From Kibdelosporangium philippinense (GTDB lineage: Bacteria > Actinomycetota > Actinomycetes > Mycobacteriales > Pseudonocardiaceae), in the NCBI RefSeq assembly GCF_021390435.2, contig NZ_JAJVCN010000003.1, positions 434,001 through 498,000 of the forward strand: DNA of 64,000 bases. The letters are read 5' to 3'. The notes under the pieces are model-generated. The model was not told where the DNA came from. It did not search any database and saw only the letters and a list, made by a program, of their open reading frames with translations. Below are positions 1 to 8,938 of this stretch, in pieces. Made by a program: the position numbers and the translations under genes. Numbering within the stretch: position 1 is the first letter of the stretch; every line of letters begins with the position of its first letter.

Positions 1-1831
1 CTTGAGCCGCCATTCGCTGCTGGCGCAACGCGAGCAACGCCTGCCCGGCAGCAGCCTCGAGAACCCGACGGTCGTGCGCAGGCAATGCCTTGCCACGCAA
101 CGCCAAATGCACGTCGTTCGTGACCGGAATGTCCACATCGGCCTCGTCGGGCTCGTCACACGGACTCTCGCCAACGCAGGCGACGCGGTTCCACTCGCCG
201 TCGGTTTTCTCCAGCAGTGCCACCGAATGCAGGCCGAAGTTCTCCCTGACCTTGTCCAGCAACCGGTTCAGCGGCTCGTCATGCGTCAGCACGGTCCGCG
301 AATACGACGCCAGCAACGCCGCCTCGGTACGTGCCCGCGCCGCCAGCTCGGCTCGACGAGCCGCACGGTCGACCACGACCGCGACCATGATCGCGACAAC
401 GACCATCGCCACGAGAGTCACGACGTTCTGCTGGGCGTTCACGGTCAGCGTGAAGAACGGCTCGGTGAAGAAGAAATTCAGCAACGCGGCGCTGAGAATC
501 GAGGCGAACAAAGCGGGTCCGAGACCACCGACCAACGCGACCACGATCGTCGCGAGGAAGTAGTCGATCACGTTCGTCGACAGGATCAGGTCATCCCGCA
601 GCCAAACCCCGACCAGCGTGGCCAATGCGGGCAACACCACCGACAACGACCAGCCAATGATCCGGCGGCGCCGGGAAATCGGGCTGCGGGCCAGCTTCGC
701 ACGCAACCGCCCGCCGGATTCCTCGTGCGTGACCATGTGCACGTCGATCGGCCCTGACCGCTGCACCACAGCGGCGCCGATGCCTTCGTCGAACACCCTT
801 TGCAGCCGCGACCTGCGCGAAGTGCCCACCACGAGCTGCGTCGCGTTGACACCACGGGCGAAGTCGAGCATCGCCGTCGGCACGTCGTCGCCGACGACCG
901 TGTGGAAGGTCGCGCCGACGTCCTCGGTCAGCTTGCGGAGCTTGCCGAACGCGCCAGGGCTGACCCCGGCGAGGCCGTCGCCACGCAGGATGTGCAGAAC
1001 CATCAGCTCGGCGCCCGCTCTGGCCGCGATCCGGCTGCCGCGCCGGATCAACGTCTCACTCTCCTTGCCCCCCGTGATCGCCACGACCACCCGCTCCCTG
1101 GCCTCCCAGGTGTCGGTGATCGCCTTTTCCGCCCGGTACCGCCGTAGCGCCACATCCACCTGGTCCGCCACCCACAGCAAAGCAAGCTCGCGCAACGCGG
1201 TCAGGTTGCCGGGCCGGAAGTAGTTGGCCAGCGCGGCGTCGATCTTGTGTGCCGGGTAGACGTTGCCGTGCGCGAGCCTTCTGCGCAGCGCCTCCGGTGT
1301 GATGTCGATCAGTTCGATCTGTTCGGCACGGCGGACAACCCCGTCCGGCACGGTCTCCTGCTGGCGGGCGCCGGTGATCCGTTCGACGACGTCGTTGAGG
1401 CTTTCCAGGTGTTGCACGTTCACCGTGGACAGCACGTCGATCCCGGCTTCCAGCAGCTCCTCGACGTCCTGCCAGCGCTTGGCGTTGCGGCAGCCGGGGA
1501 CGTTGGTGTGCGCGAGCTCGTCGACGACCGCGACTTCCGGCTTGCGGGCAAGCACGGCGTCGATGTCCAGCTCGTCGAACTGCTTGCCCCGGTGCTCGAT
1601 GTGCTTGCGTGGCATCACTTCGAGATCGGTGAGCAGTTCGGCAGTCTTGCTCCGCCCATGCGTCTCCACCAGGCCGACGACCACGTCGGTGCCGCGCTCC
1701 CGGCGCCGGTGGGCCTCGCCGAGCATGGCGAAGGTCTTACCGACACCGGGAGCAGCGCCTAGATAGATCCGCAGCTCGCCGCGACGACGCTTGTAGTCCA
1801 CGTCGCCAGTGTGCGCTCTCGGGCCGCTCAC
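1..1831 (-). CDS. kdpD: Sensor histidine kinase KdpD, N-terminal part (runs off the left edge)
   Basis: Potassium/turgor sensor kinase of the Kdp system; it should phosphorylate KdpE, which is not in this window. The 610 codons present cover the KdpD-specific N-terminal domain with a Walker A motif GAAPGVGKT (residues 25-33), a universal-stress-protein-like domain (about 230-370), and the four-helix membrane block plus the start of the GAF region. The kinase core lies beyond base 1. The start is GTG at 1831, overlapping the kdpC stop in GTGA. No stop interrupts the frame down to base 2, so the gene is cut by the window edge, not broken. Confidence 0.95.
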   Translation of the reverse strand, partial: MSGPRAHTGDVDYKRRRGELRIYLGAAPGVGKTFAMLGEAHRRRERGTDVVVGLVETHGRSKTAELLTDLEVMPRKHIEHRGKQFDELDIDAVLARKPEVAVVDELAHTNVPGCRNAKRWQDVEELLEAGIDVLSTVNVQHLESLNDVVERITGARQQETVPDGVVRRAEQIELIDITPEALRRRLAHGNVYPAHKIDAALANYFRPGNLTALRELALLWVADQVDVALRRYRAEKAITDTWEARERVVVAITGGKESETLIRRGSRIAARAGAELMVLHILRGDGLAGVSPGAFGKLRKLTEDVGATFHTVVGDDVPTAMLDFARGVNATQLVVGTSRRSRLQRVFDEGIGAAVVQRSGPIDVHMVTHEESGGRLRAKLARSPISRRRRIIGWSLSVVLPALATLVGVWLRDDLILSTNVIDYFLATIVVALVGGLGPALFASILSAALLNFFFTEPFFTLTVNAQQNVVTLVAMVVVAIMVAVVVDRAARRAELAARARTEAALLASYSRTVLTHDEPLNRLLDKVRENFGLHSVALLEKTDGEWNRVACVGESPCDEPDEADVDIPVTNDVHLALRGKALPAHDRRVLEAAAGQALLALRQQRMAAQ

Positions 1832-2430
1832 CCGCGCTTCATAGCCGCAACGGCCAGGTTGAGCTTGAGCACATTCACGCCGGGATCACCGATGCCCTGC
1901 GTGGTGTTCTCGCTGATCAGCGCCTGCACCTGGCCAAGAGACTGGCCGTTTTCCCTGGCCACGCGTGCCGCCTGCAGTTGGGCGTACGCCGGGCTGATCT
2001 GCGGGTCGAGACCGGACCCCGACGCGGTCACGGCGTCCGCCGGAACCTGCGAGGGGTCCACGCCTTCGCGCTTGGCGATGGCGTCTTTGCGTTCCTGCAC
2101 GACCTTGATGTAGTCCTCGTTGGCCGCGCCCTTGTTCGAGCCGAGTGAACTGCTCGGATCGGCTGGGCCAAGTGGGTCCTTGGCCAGGGCGGAGGGCCTC
2201 GTGTGGAAGTACGGGTCGTGGTTGGGGTCCTGGGCCACCGGGTCGATCCCGATCAGCTCGGAGCCGACGTTCTGGCCGTTCTGGCTGATGATCGATCCCT
2301 CGGCGTTCGACTCGAGCCCGGGAATCCGGGACACGGCCCAGACCGCGAGCGGGTAGAGGATGCCGAGAATGACCGTCAGGACGATCAGGATCCTGAGCCC
2401 GGCCCATGCTTGCTTCACCATCGTCGTCAC
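1828..2430 (-). CDS. kdpC: Potassium-transporting ATPase subunit KdpC
   Basis: Subunit C of the high-affinity K+ pump, which stabilises the KdpA-KdpB assembly and raises ATP affinity. The protein is 200 aa, a normal length for KdpC. One N-terminal transmembrane helix (about residues 10-32) is followed by a soluble extracytoplasmic domain. The conserved late segment with PQISPAYAQ and ARVARENG is present. Its ATG overlaps the kdpB stop by 4 bases and its own stop overlaps the kdpD GTG, so kdpB-C-D are translationally coupled. Confidence 0.96.
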   Translation of the reverse strand: MTTMVKQAWAGLRILIVLTVILGILYPLAVWAVSRIPGLESNAEGSIISQNGQNVGSELIGIDPVAQDPNHDPYFHTRPSALAKDPLGPADPSSSLGSNKGAANEDYIKVVQERKDAIAKREGVDPSQVPADAVTASGSGLDPQISPAYAQLQAARVARENGQSLGQVQALISENTTQGIGDPGVNVLKLNLAVAAMKRG

Positions 2431-4505
2431 ATTCCCGGGATGAGTCGGACCAGCAGGTCGATCAGCCAGATGCCGATGAACGGCGTGACGATCCCGCCGA
2501 GGCCGTAGACCAGCAGGTTTCGCCGGAGCAGCGACCGCGCGCTGGACGGCCGGTACCGCACGCCGCGCAGGGCGAGCGGGATCAAGGCCACGATGATCAG
2601 CGCGTTGAAGATCACCGCGGACAGGATCGCCGAGTTCGGTGAGTGCAGCCGCATGATGTTCAGCTCGCCGAGTTGTGGGTAGATCCCGGCGAACATGGCA
2701 GGCAGGATCGCGAAGTATTTCGCCAGGTCGTTGGCGATGGAGAACGTGGTCAGCGCGCCCCGGGTGATCAGCAGCTGCTTGCCGATCTCGACGATCTCGA
2801 TCAGCTTGGTGGGGTTGGAGTCCAGGTCGACCATGTTGCCGGCCTCTTTGGCGGCCATGGTGCCGGTGTTCATCGCCACGCCGACGTCGGCCTGTGCCAG
2901 GGCCGGGGCGTCGTTGGTGCCGTCGCCGGTCATCGCGACCAGCCGGCCGCCCTCCTGTTCCTTGCGGATCAGGGCCATCTTGTCTTCCGGCTTGGCCTCG
3001 GCGAGGTAGTCGTCCACCCCGGCCTCGTCGGCGATCGCCTTGGCGGTCAACGGGTTGTCGCCGGTGATCATGACCGTCTTGATGCCCATGGTGCGCAGCT
3101 CGTCGAACCGTTCCCGCATTCCGGGTTTGACCACGTCCGACAGCCGGATCACGCCACGGACCGTGTTGCCATCGGCTACCACCAGCGGCGTACCGCCCTC
3201 GGCGCTGATCTTGTCCACAATGGTGTGGACCTCGTCCGGGACCACGCCACCTTGCTCGCTGACCCAGGCCTGCACCGCACTGGCCGCGCCCTTGCGCACG
3301 ATCCGGCCGTGCAGGTCGATCCCGGACATCCGGGTCTGCGCGGTGAACGGAACGAACTCCCCCGCCTTCTCCGCGCCAGTGGACTCCACCGCCAGCCCGT
3401 ACTCCCGAGCGCAGAGATCCACGATGCTGCGGCCTTCCGGCGTCCCGTCCGCGAGGCTGGACAGCCGGGCCACGACGGCCACATCTTCCACTGTGGAGGT
3501 TCCGACCGGGATCAGCTCGGTCGCCTGGCGGTTTCCGTACGTGATCGTGCCGGTCTTGTCCAGCAACAGCGTGCTGACGTCACCCGCGGCCTCAACCGCC
3601 CGACCCGAGGTCGCCAGCACGTTGCGCTGCACCAACCGGTCCATGCCCGCGATGCCGATCGCCGAGAGCAGCGCGCCGATCGTGGTCGGGATCAGGCACA
3701 CCAGCAAGGCAGTGAGGACGATGACCGATTGCAGGCTGCCCGCGAACCCGGCCATCGGCTGCAGGGCCACGACCGCGAGCAGGAAGATGATCGTGAGCGT
3801 CGACAGCAGGATGGTCAGCGCGATCTCGTTCGGCGTCTTCTGCCGTTCGGCGCCTTCGACGAGGGCGATCATTCGGTCCACAAAGGACTCGCCTGGCTTT
3901 GTGGAGATCTTCACGACGATCCGGTCGGACAGAACCGTGGTGCCACCCGTGACGGCGGAACGGTCACCACCCGATTCCCGGATGACCGGCGCGGACTCAC
4001 CCGTGATCGCGGATTCGTCCACGGTCGCGATGCCCTCGATGACGTCGCCGTCACCCGGGATCACTTCCCCTGCCTCGACGACGACCAAGTCGCCGATCTT
4101 CAGTTCGGTGCCAGGAACCCTTTCCTCGACATTGTCGGCGATGAGCCTGCGCGCGACAGTGTCCTTTTTGGTCCGTCGCAGGGTTTCGGCCTGCGCCTTG
4201 CCCCGGCCTTCGGCAACGGCCTCGGCAAGGTTGGCGAACAGGACCGTGAACCACAGCCAGATGGCCGTGCCGATGGTGAACACGCCAGGGTCGCCGATCG
4301 CGAACACCGTGGCGAGCAAGGAACCCACCCACACCACGAACATGACCGGGTTACGGGCCTGGTGACGCGGGTTGAGCTTGCGCAACGCGTCCGGGAGGCT
4401 CTCGACGAGCTGCTTGGGATTGAAGATCCCGGCACCCACCCGGCCCGCGTTCTCCACGTGATGCCGGGTCTCCTCCTTCGGGGTGCGCGTCATGGTCGTG
4501 CTCAT
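2427..4505 (-). CDS. kdpB: Potassium-transporting P-type ATPase KdpB
   Basis: Catalytic P-type ATPase subunit of the Kdp pump, 692 aa. The phosphorylated aspartate is D316 in DKTGT (316-320). The actuator loop TGES is at about 168-171, and [12 protein letters not shown] marks the hinge. Transmembrane helices flank the cytoplasmic domains. The reading frame is open far upstream, but the start chosen is ATG at 4505, which overlaps the kdpA stop in ATGA and gives the usual KdpB N-terminus; the upstream extension would sit antisense-free inside kdpA and has no KdpB similarity. Confidence 0.97.
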   Translation of the reverse strand: MSTTMTRTPKEETRHHVENAGRVGAGIFNPKQLVESLPDALRKLNPRHQARNPVMFVVWVGSLLATVFAIGDPGVFTIGTAIWLWFTVLFANLAEAVAEGRGKAQAETLRRTKKDTVARRLIADNVEERVPGTELKIGDLVVVEAGEVIPGDGDVIEGIATVDESAITGESAPVIRESGGDRSAVTGGTTVLSDRIVVKISTKPGESFVDRMIALVEGAERQKTPNEIALTILLSTLTIIFLLAVVALQPMAGFAGSLQSVIVLTALLVCLIPTTIGALLSAIGIAGMDRLVQRNVLATSGRAVEAAGDVSTLLLDKTGTITYGNRQATELIPVGTSTVEDVAVVARLSSLADGTPEGRSIVDLCAREYGLAVESTGAEKAGEFVPFTAQTRMSGIDLHGRIVRKGAASAVQAWVSEQGGVVPDEVHTIVDKISAEGGTPLVVADGNTVRGVIRLSDVVKPGMRERFDELRTMGIKTVMITGDNPLTAKAIADEAGVDDYLAEAKPEDKMALIRKEQEGGRLVAMTGDGTNDAPALAQADVGVAMNTGTMAAKEAGNMVDLDSNPTKLIEIVEIGKQLLITRGALTTFSIANDLAKYFAILPAMFAGIYPQLGELNIMRLHSPNSAILSAVIFNALIIVALIPLALRGVRYRPSSARSLLRRNLLVYGLGGIVTPFIGIWLIDLLVRLIPGM

Positions 4506-6160
4506 ATCAATGCCTCTGCGATTGGGCCCAACGCCAGGGCCGGGATGAACGTGAGCGCCGCGACGAGAATGACCGTGCCGACGAGCATGGTCGCGAACAG
4601 CGGGCTGGTGGTGGGCAACGTGCCCGCGGTCTCCGGCACTTTGCGTTGCGCCGCAAGCGAACCCGCCAGGCACAGCACAGCGACGATCGGAATGAACCGG
4701 CCAAGCGCCATGCACACGCCGAGCGTGGACTGGAACCAGTCGCTGGTCACGGTGATGCCCGCGAACGCACTGCCGTTGTTGTTGCTCGCCGATGTGTAGG
4801 CGTAGAGGACTTCGGAGAACCCGTGTGCCCCAGGGTTGTTCAACGCGCCCGAGGTGCCCGGGATCAGCAGGGCCGCGCCCGTACCGAGAAGGACGCACGT
4901 GGGCATGGCGAGAATCGCGATGGCCGCGCACGTGACCTCACGCTTGCCGAGCTTCTTACCCAGGTATTCAGGGGTTCGGCCGACCATCAGCCCAGCGAGG
5001 AACATCGCGATGATCGCCACAACCAAGATGCTGTAGAGGCCGGTGCCGACACCGCCCGGGCTGAGCTCGCCGAACATCATGTTGAGCAACGTCCCGCCGC
5101 CGCCGAGGCCGCTGAAGCTGTCGTGCATCGCGTTGACCGCGCCGGTCGATGTCGACGTGGTGGCGTTGGCGAACAGCGCGGAACCTGGGATGCCGAAGCG
5201 GACTTCCTTGCCTTCCATGCCACTGCCCGCGAGCAGCGCCAACGGGCCGTTCGGGTGCGCTTCGGCCCACCAGATGACCGTGAGCATTCCGCCCCAGAGC
5301 ACGCCCATCACGGACAGCAGGACCGCGCCTTGGCGCTTGTTGCCGACCATGACACCGAAGGTCCGGGTGAGACAGACCGGGATCACCATGATCAGGAAGA
5401 TCTCGATCAGGTTCGTCCACGAGCTCGGGTTCTCGAACGGGTGCGCGGAGTTGGTGTTGAAGATGCCGCCGCCGTTCGTCCCGAGTTCCTTGATGGCTTC
5501 CTGGGAAGCGGCCGGAGCAAGAGCGATCGTGCTCGATGAGCCATCCACATTGGTCACCGCGATCCCAGACTTCAGGCTCTGCACGACACCAAGGGCAATG
5601 AGTGCGATCGCGAAGACGAAGGAGATCGGCAGCAGAATCCGGACCGTGCCGCGCGTCAGGTCAACCCAGAAGTTGCCGAGCCGATCCGTCTTGGCCCGGA
5701 TGAACCCGCGCACCAACGCGATCGCCACCACAAGCCCCACCGCCGCCGACACGAAGTTCTGCACAGTCAGGCCGAGCATCTGAACCGCGTGGCCCATGGT
5801 GGTCTCGGGTACGTAGGACTGCCAGTTCGTGTTGGCGACAAAGCTGATCGCCGTGTTGAACGCGACACCAGGGTCGACCGTGCGACCGAAGTTGAAGGGC
5901 AGCAACGGTTGCAGCCGCTGGATCAAGTACAGCAGGACAACCGAGACGAACGAGAACGCCAGCACACCGGACGCGTAAGTCTTCCAGTGCTGTTCCGACC
6001 GTGGCTCCACCCGCGCGACCCGGTAGATCGCCCGCTCGATTTTGAGGTCCTTCTCGCTGGTGAACACGCGGGCCATGTAGTCGCCCAGCGGCTTGTACAC
6101 CAGCGCCAAGGCCAGCAGAAGAAGGCCGACCTGCGCTAGGCCGGCCCATGTCGACGACAT
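4502..6160 (-). CDS. kdpA: Potassium-transporting ATPase subunit KdpA
   Basis: K+-translocating subunit, related to KtrB/TrkH channels, integral membrane, 552 aa (family about 555). Ten or so hydrophobic segments are visible, with selectivity-filter-like loops such as [26 protein letters not shown] and [14 protein letters not shown]. The start is ATG at 6160, whose A is also the last base of the kdpF stop (TGATG). Longer in-frame extensions upstream would run through kdpF and are rejected. Confidence 0.97.
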   Translation of the reverse strand: MSSTWAGLAQVGLLLLALALVYKPLGDYMARVFTSEKDLKIERAIYRVARVEPRSEQHWKTYASGVLAFSFVSVVLLYLIQRLQPLLPFNFGRTVDPGVAFNTAISFVANTNWQSYVPETTMGHAVQMLGLTVQNFVSAAVGLVVAIALVRGFIRAKTDRLGNFWVDLTRGTVRILLPISFVFAIALIALGVVQSLKSGIAVTNVDGSSSTIALAPAASQEAIKELGTNGGGIFNTNSAHPFENPSSWTNLIEIFLIMVIPVCLTRTFGVMVGNKRQGAVLLSVMGVLWGGMLTVIWWAEAHPNGPLALLAGSGMEGKEVRFGIPGSALFANATTSTSTGAVNAMHDSFSGLGGGGTLLNMMFGELSPGGVGTGLYSILVVAIIAMFLAGLMVGRTPEYLGKKLGKREVTCAAIAILAMPTCVLLGTGAALLIPGTSGALNNPGAHGFSEVLYAYTSASNNNGSAFAGITVTSDWFQSTLGVCMALGRFIPIVAVLCLAGSLAAQRKVPETAGTLPTTSPLFATMLVGTVILVAALTFIPALALGPIAEALI

Positions 6161-6261
6161 CAGAACTTCTCCGGTCGAATCAGCGCGACGAACAGATAGA
6201 CGAGGAGGGCGAGAGCCAGCACGGCTGCGACGATGTTGGCGAGATCCCCAGTCCCGCTCAC
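6160..6261 (-). CDS. kdpF: Small membrane subunit KdpF
   Basis: A 33-residue single-span membrane peptide directly upstream of kdpA, as in other kdp operons, where KdpF stabilises the KdpABC complex. A hydrophobic helix (about residues 9-28, VAAVLALALLVYLFVALI) is followed by the polar end RPEKF, typical of KdpF. The start is GTG at 6261, overlapping the stop of the preceding peptide (GTGA); the stop shares one base with the kdpA ATG. Identified by position, size and sequence pattern. Confidence 0.88.
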   Translation of the reverse strand: MSGTGDLANIVAAVLALALLVYLFVALIRPEKF

Positions 6262-6341
6262 AACCGCTCCAGCCCACGCAAGACCAGTGCCAGCACGGCG
6301 AAAACGCCGATCAGCAGCACCGCATAGGCCAAGTCGGCCAT
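6258..6341 (-). CDS. 27-residue hydrophobic peptide heading the kdp operon
   Basis: Short ORF MADLAYAVLLIGVFAVLALV... ending RGLERL, with one predicted membrane helix. A GGGAG ribosome site lies 5 bases before the ATG at 6341; a second in-frame ATG at 6353 is possible but would put that site inside the gene. It overlaps kdpF by GTGA, which supports real translation. Similar small peptides occur, as far as I recall, ahead of kdpF in other actinomycetes. Function is unknown; an extra accessory subunit of the pump or a coupling peptide are both possible. Confidence 0.7.
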   Translation of the reverse strand: MADLAYAVLLIGVFAVLALVLRGLERL

Positions 6342-6442
6342 GTGCGCTCCCATCTCAAGCGACTCGGGACACCCCGATGGTGACCCGGCTGGGATGAGCG
6401 TGCATCGGCGAACCGCCCGATCAGGGATCACCTGATGGGGTC

Positions 6443-6471
6443 TTTATGCGGGTGACCACCGCATTTACGCG
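6443..6471. promoter_or_regulatory. Candidate KdpE-type operator in the kdp upstream region
   Basis: The 286 bases between the kdp operon (6341) and the tetR gene (6628) contain no gene. Within them TTTATGCG (6443-6450) and TTTACGCG (6464-6471) form a direct repeat with 21-base periodicity, two helical turns apart, and ATGCGG...CCGCAT (6446-6464) is an imperfect palindrome. OmpR-family regulators such as KdpE bind direct repeats of this kind, and E. coli KdpE sites are also TTTA-rich. Assignment to KdpE is inference. Confidence 0.35.
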
Positions 6472-6627
6472 ATCCTGAGGTCTCCGGTCACGCACAGTCC
6501 GCCGACTAGGCCATTCGAGGGGCGCAGCGGTCAGTGGCGCATAACACAGAGCAAACCCCGGTAGAGAGGTCGCGAAGCCGAAAGAAAGAGGAAAGAAAGA
6601 CGTTTTTGTCGAATGATTGAGGGCGGC

Positions 6628-7185
6628 TTACCGCGGCACCGTCAGGCCGTACATTGCCGTGGAGAGCAACTTGCTCATCAGCTCCGACGATCCACCTGGT
6701 TGCTGAGCCACCCACGCCAGACCCAGCGCAAGCGCGATCACCTCGTAAACCGTGAGGTCGCCACGAATCCGGCCGGTTTCCTGCGCCCCTTGCAGCAATT
6801 TCCCGCCTGATGCCCGCATCGCGGCACATGACGCGTGCAGCGATGAGTCCTCATCGGACAGTGCGGCCATGATGGATTCCGGCAGCCCCTGATACGTCCG
6901 TGCCCCGGTCGCCAACTCGTCCAGCCAGGTCAGCAGCGCCGCATCTGGCTCCGACGACTCAAGCAAGCGCTCGGCCCGTTCTCGCAGGACTTCGAAGCCA
7001 CTGTCCAATATGGCCTCCAGCAAGGCCTCCCTTGTTGGGAAATGCCGGTACAGCGTGCCGATGCCAACCCCGGCTCGACGTGCGATGTCACGCAGCGAAG
7101 CCTCCGTTCCATGTTCTGCCACAGCCTCCCGGGCCGCGGCCAGCAGCAGTTCACGGTTGCGTTGCGCGTCAGCCCGTTCAGGCAT
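6628..7185 (-). CDS. TetR-family transcriptional regulator
   Basis: A 185-aa repressor with an N-terminal TetR HTH (about residues 10-55: ...SLRDIARRAGVGIGTLYRHF...) and a C-terminal ligand domain of the kind common in actinobacterial TetR proteins. ATG at 7185 has a GGAAGG site 6 bases upstream. It is divergent from the NmrA/MDR gene pair, with a double palindrome in the shared intergenic region, so it most likely represses both itself and that pair in response to an unknown small molecule. Confidence 0.93.
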   Translation of the reverse strand: MPERADAQRNRELLLAAAREAVAEHGTEASLRDIARRAGVGIGTLYRHFPTREALLEAILDSGFEVLRERAERLLESSEPDAALLTWLDELATGARTYQGLPESIMAALSDEDSSLHASCAAMRASGGKLLQGAQETGRIRGDLTVYEVIALALGLAWVAQQPGGSSELMSKLLSTAMYGLTVPR

Positions 7186-7201
7186 GTCACACCTTCCGAA
7201 G

Positions 7202-7249
7202 TTGACAAGCGGAGCACTGCTCCGGAACTATCGGAGCAGTGCTCCGCTT
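7202..7249. promoter_or_regulatory. Double palindromic TetR operator over a divergent promoter
   Basis: Arms 7207-7224 and 7232-7249 are perfect reverse complements (18 bases, 7-base spacer). Each arm also carries its own palindrome, CGGAGCACTGCTCCG on the left and CGGAGCAGTGCTCCG on the right, broken only at the central base. On the plus strand TTGACA (7202-7207) and AACTAT (7226-7231) are 18 bases apart, so the left palindrome fills the -35/-10 spacer of the NmrA-gene promoter, a classic repressor position. The cognate protein is probably the adjacent TetR. Confidence 0.75.
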
Positions 7250-7269
7250 ACTGTATCAAGGGGGAAGGT

Positions 7270-7998
7270 GTGACGATCCTGGTTACCGGCGCGACCGGGC
7301 GGCAAGGCGGCGCGACCGCCCGTCGCCTGCTCGCCGAAGGCAAGAACGTACACGCGCTGGTTCGCGACCGCGACAGCAAAGCTGCCCTTGACCTGGCCAA
7401 AGCGGGCGCCGAGCTAGCAGTCGGCGATATGGACGATCGCGGCAGCCTCGACGCGGCCATCGAGGGCGCGAGTGGGGTGTTCAGCATTCAGCCCGCGCCC
7501 GGCGACCCAACCAAAGAACTCCAGCGGGGCATCAACGTCGCCGACGCCGCACGAGCCGCAAAAGTTGATCACCTGGTCTACGCGTCGGTGGCCAGCGCTG
7601 ATCTGGCGACCGGCGTGCCGCACTGGGAAAGCAAATGGCAGATCGAGCAACACATCCGGCGCATCGGCATACCCGCGACCATCCTGCGCCCGGTGGCGTT
7701 CATGGACACGTTCGCCAGCCTCGATTTTCCCTGGCCGGACGATCAATTGATCCAACTGGTCGCGGTGGACGACATCGGTGCGCTGGCCACAGCGGCTTTC
7801 GACGGGCAGTTCATCGGCGAGGTGATCGAACTGGCCGGTGACGAGTTGACGCCCAGCCAGATCAAGACGGCGATGGACGGCCAGAAACGACCAGAAGTGC
7901 TCACACAGCAACGCTTTGCCGGATGGAACGCGGACATCCCCGTCCTACGAAAAAGATTCCCATGGCTCAAGGACTTCAAAACATGGCTGGAGGCGTGA
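7270..7998 (+). CDS. NmrA-like NAD(P)-binding oxidoreductase
   Basis: A 242-aa atypical short-chain dehydrogenase of the NmrA/NAD(P)H-binding type. The Rossmann motif TGATGRQG lies at residues 6-13, followed by the family pattern GASGVFSIQPAP and ILRPVAFMDTF. The tyrosine-lysine catalytic pair of classical SDRs is not evident, so it may sense or reduce a quinone-like substrate. The start is GTG at 7270, preceded by GGGGAAGG; the frame is open further upstream through the operator, which is not plausible. Its stop overlaps the next gene (TGATG), so the two are cotranscribed under TetR control. Confidence 0.85.
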   Translation: MTILVTGATGRQGGATARRLLAEGKNVHALVRDRDSKAALDLAKAGAELAVGDMDDRGSLDAAIEGASGVFSIQPAPGDPTKELQRGINVADAARAAKVDHLVYASVASADLATGVPHWESKWQIEQHIRRIGIPATILRPVAFMDTFASLDFPWPDDQLIQLVAVDDIGALATAAFDGQFIGEVIELAGDELTPSQIKTAMDGQKRPEVLTQQRFAGWNADIPVLRKRFPWLKDFKTWLEA

Positions 7999-8852
7999 TG
8001 CGCTCAGTTGTTGTCACCGGTGTCGGCACGGTCGAGGTACGGGACGTGCCCGAACCGCACGCCCAAGCGGGCGAGATCCGGATCAAGGTCGCCGGGGCCG
8101 GTCCCAACTACGCCGACCTGCGCATCATCGGCGGCGGGAACATCGGCAACGGGATCGGCCTCGAACTGGCCGGAATCGTCGACGAGATCGGCCCCGGAGT
8201 CGAGAACGCGCAACTGGGCACAGCGGTCGCGACCATCCACATCCCTTGGGGCAAGCCAGGATCAGCTTCCGAATACGTGGTCGTCCCCGCCACCCACGCC
8301 GCGAAGATCCCAGACGGCCTTGACATCCTGGACGCCGCCACAGTGACCCTGAATTCCCTGACCGCGGCGCAGCTTCTCGCCGGAGCCAGCACAGGAAGCC
8401 TGCTGGTGACCGGCGCAGCCGGAGGAGTAGGTGGCTACGGCGTCGCCCTCGCCGCCCGCGCAGGCTGGGAAGTCACAGCCCTGGCCCGCGCCACAGACAC
8501 GGAGTTCCTACGAAGGGCCGGGGCCGCCCGCGTGATCACAGCCCTAGAGGACGGCTTCGACGCGGTGCTCGACACCGCGCTACTCAACGAGGCAGCCGTC
8601 AAGGCCGTCCGCGACGGCGGCACCTATCTGGGCGTCTACCCAGGCGCGGAGCCGCCGTCGGAACGCGGGATCGTCGTGACGTCCACAATGGTCGAACCCG
8701 ATGGCGTAGCCGCACAGGAAATGCTTGCCCTGACGGCGAAAGGCGTCCTTGAGGCACGGCGCGCCGGAACCGTGCCATTCGAGGAAACAAAGGTGGCGTA
8801 CGAGGCGCTCGTTATGGGCGGACAACGTGGCCGATGGGTCCTTACTGCCTGA
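7998..8852 (+). CDS. MDR-superfamily quinone oxidoreductase (zinc-free type)
   Basis: A 284-aa medium-chain reductase with an N-terminal GroES-like domain and a Rossmann half containing LLVTGAAGGVGGYG. No zinc-binding cysteine/histidine set is visible, which fits NADPH:quinone reductases. At 284 aa it is about 30 residues shorter than usual, with compact loops but no frameshift. ATG at 7998 overlaps the preceding stop. With the NmrA-like partner and TetR it looks like a small inducible electrophile or quinone detoxification unit (inference). Confidence 0.85.
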   Translation: MRSVVVTGVGTVEVRDVPEPHAQAGEIRIKVAGAGPNYADLRIIGGGNIGNGIGLELAGIVDEIGPGVENAQLGTAVATIHIPWGKPGSASEYVVVPATHAAKIPDGLDILDAATVTLNSLTAAQLLAGASTGSLLVTGAAGGVGGYGVALAARAGWEVTALARATDTEFLRRAGAARVITALEDGFDAVLDTALLNEAAVKAVRDGGTYLGVYPGAEPPSERGIVVTSTMVEPDGVAAQEMLALTAKGVLEARRAGTVPFEETKVAYEALVMGGQRGRWVLTA

Positions 8853-8938
8853 TTGTCCAGAACGTCACGCTTGCATAACACACTTGTATTAGCTCACTAT
8901 CTAGTTGTACGGAACGTACCCAGGAGGTGACAAATACG

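Noticed and set aside
1263-1766. Open frames on the plus strand over 2-2113
   Set aside because: All are antisense to kdpD and kdpC, which continue in frame with the Walker A and transmembrane features expected.
2643-4799. 718-codon open frame on the plus strand
   Set aside because: It is the antisense shadow of kdpB/kdpA, whose motifs (DKTGT, TGES) and overlaps are certain; the shadow product is His/Arg/Asp-rich with no family pattern.
8853-8938. T-box or other riboswitch ahead of asnB
   Set aside because: Only 86 bases and no T-box core (no specifier loop or TGG sequence with a terminator) could be found.
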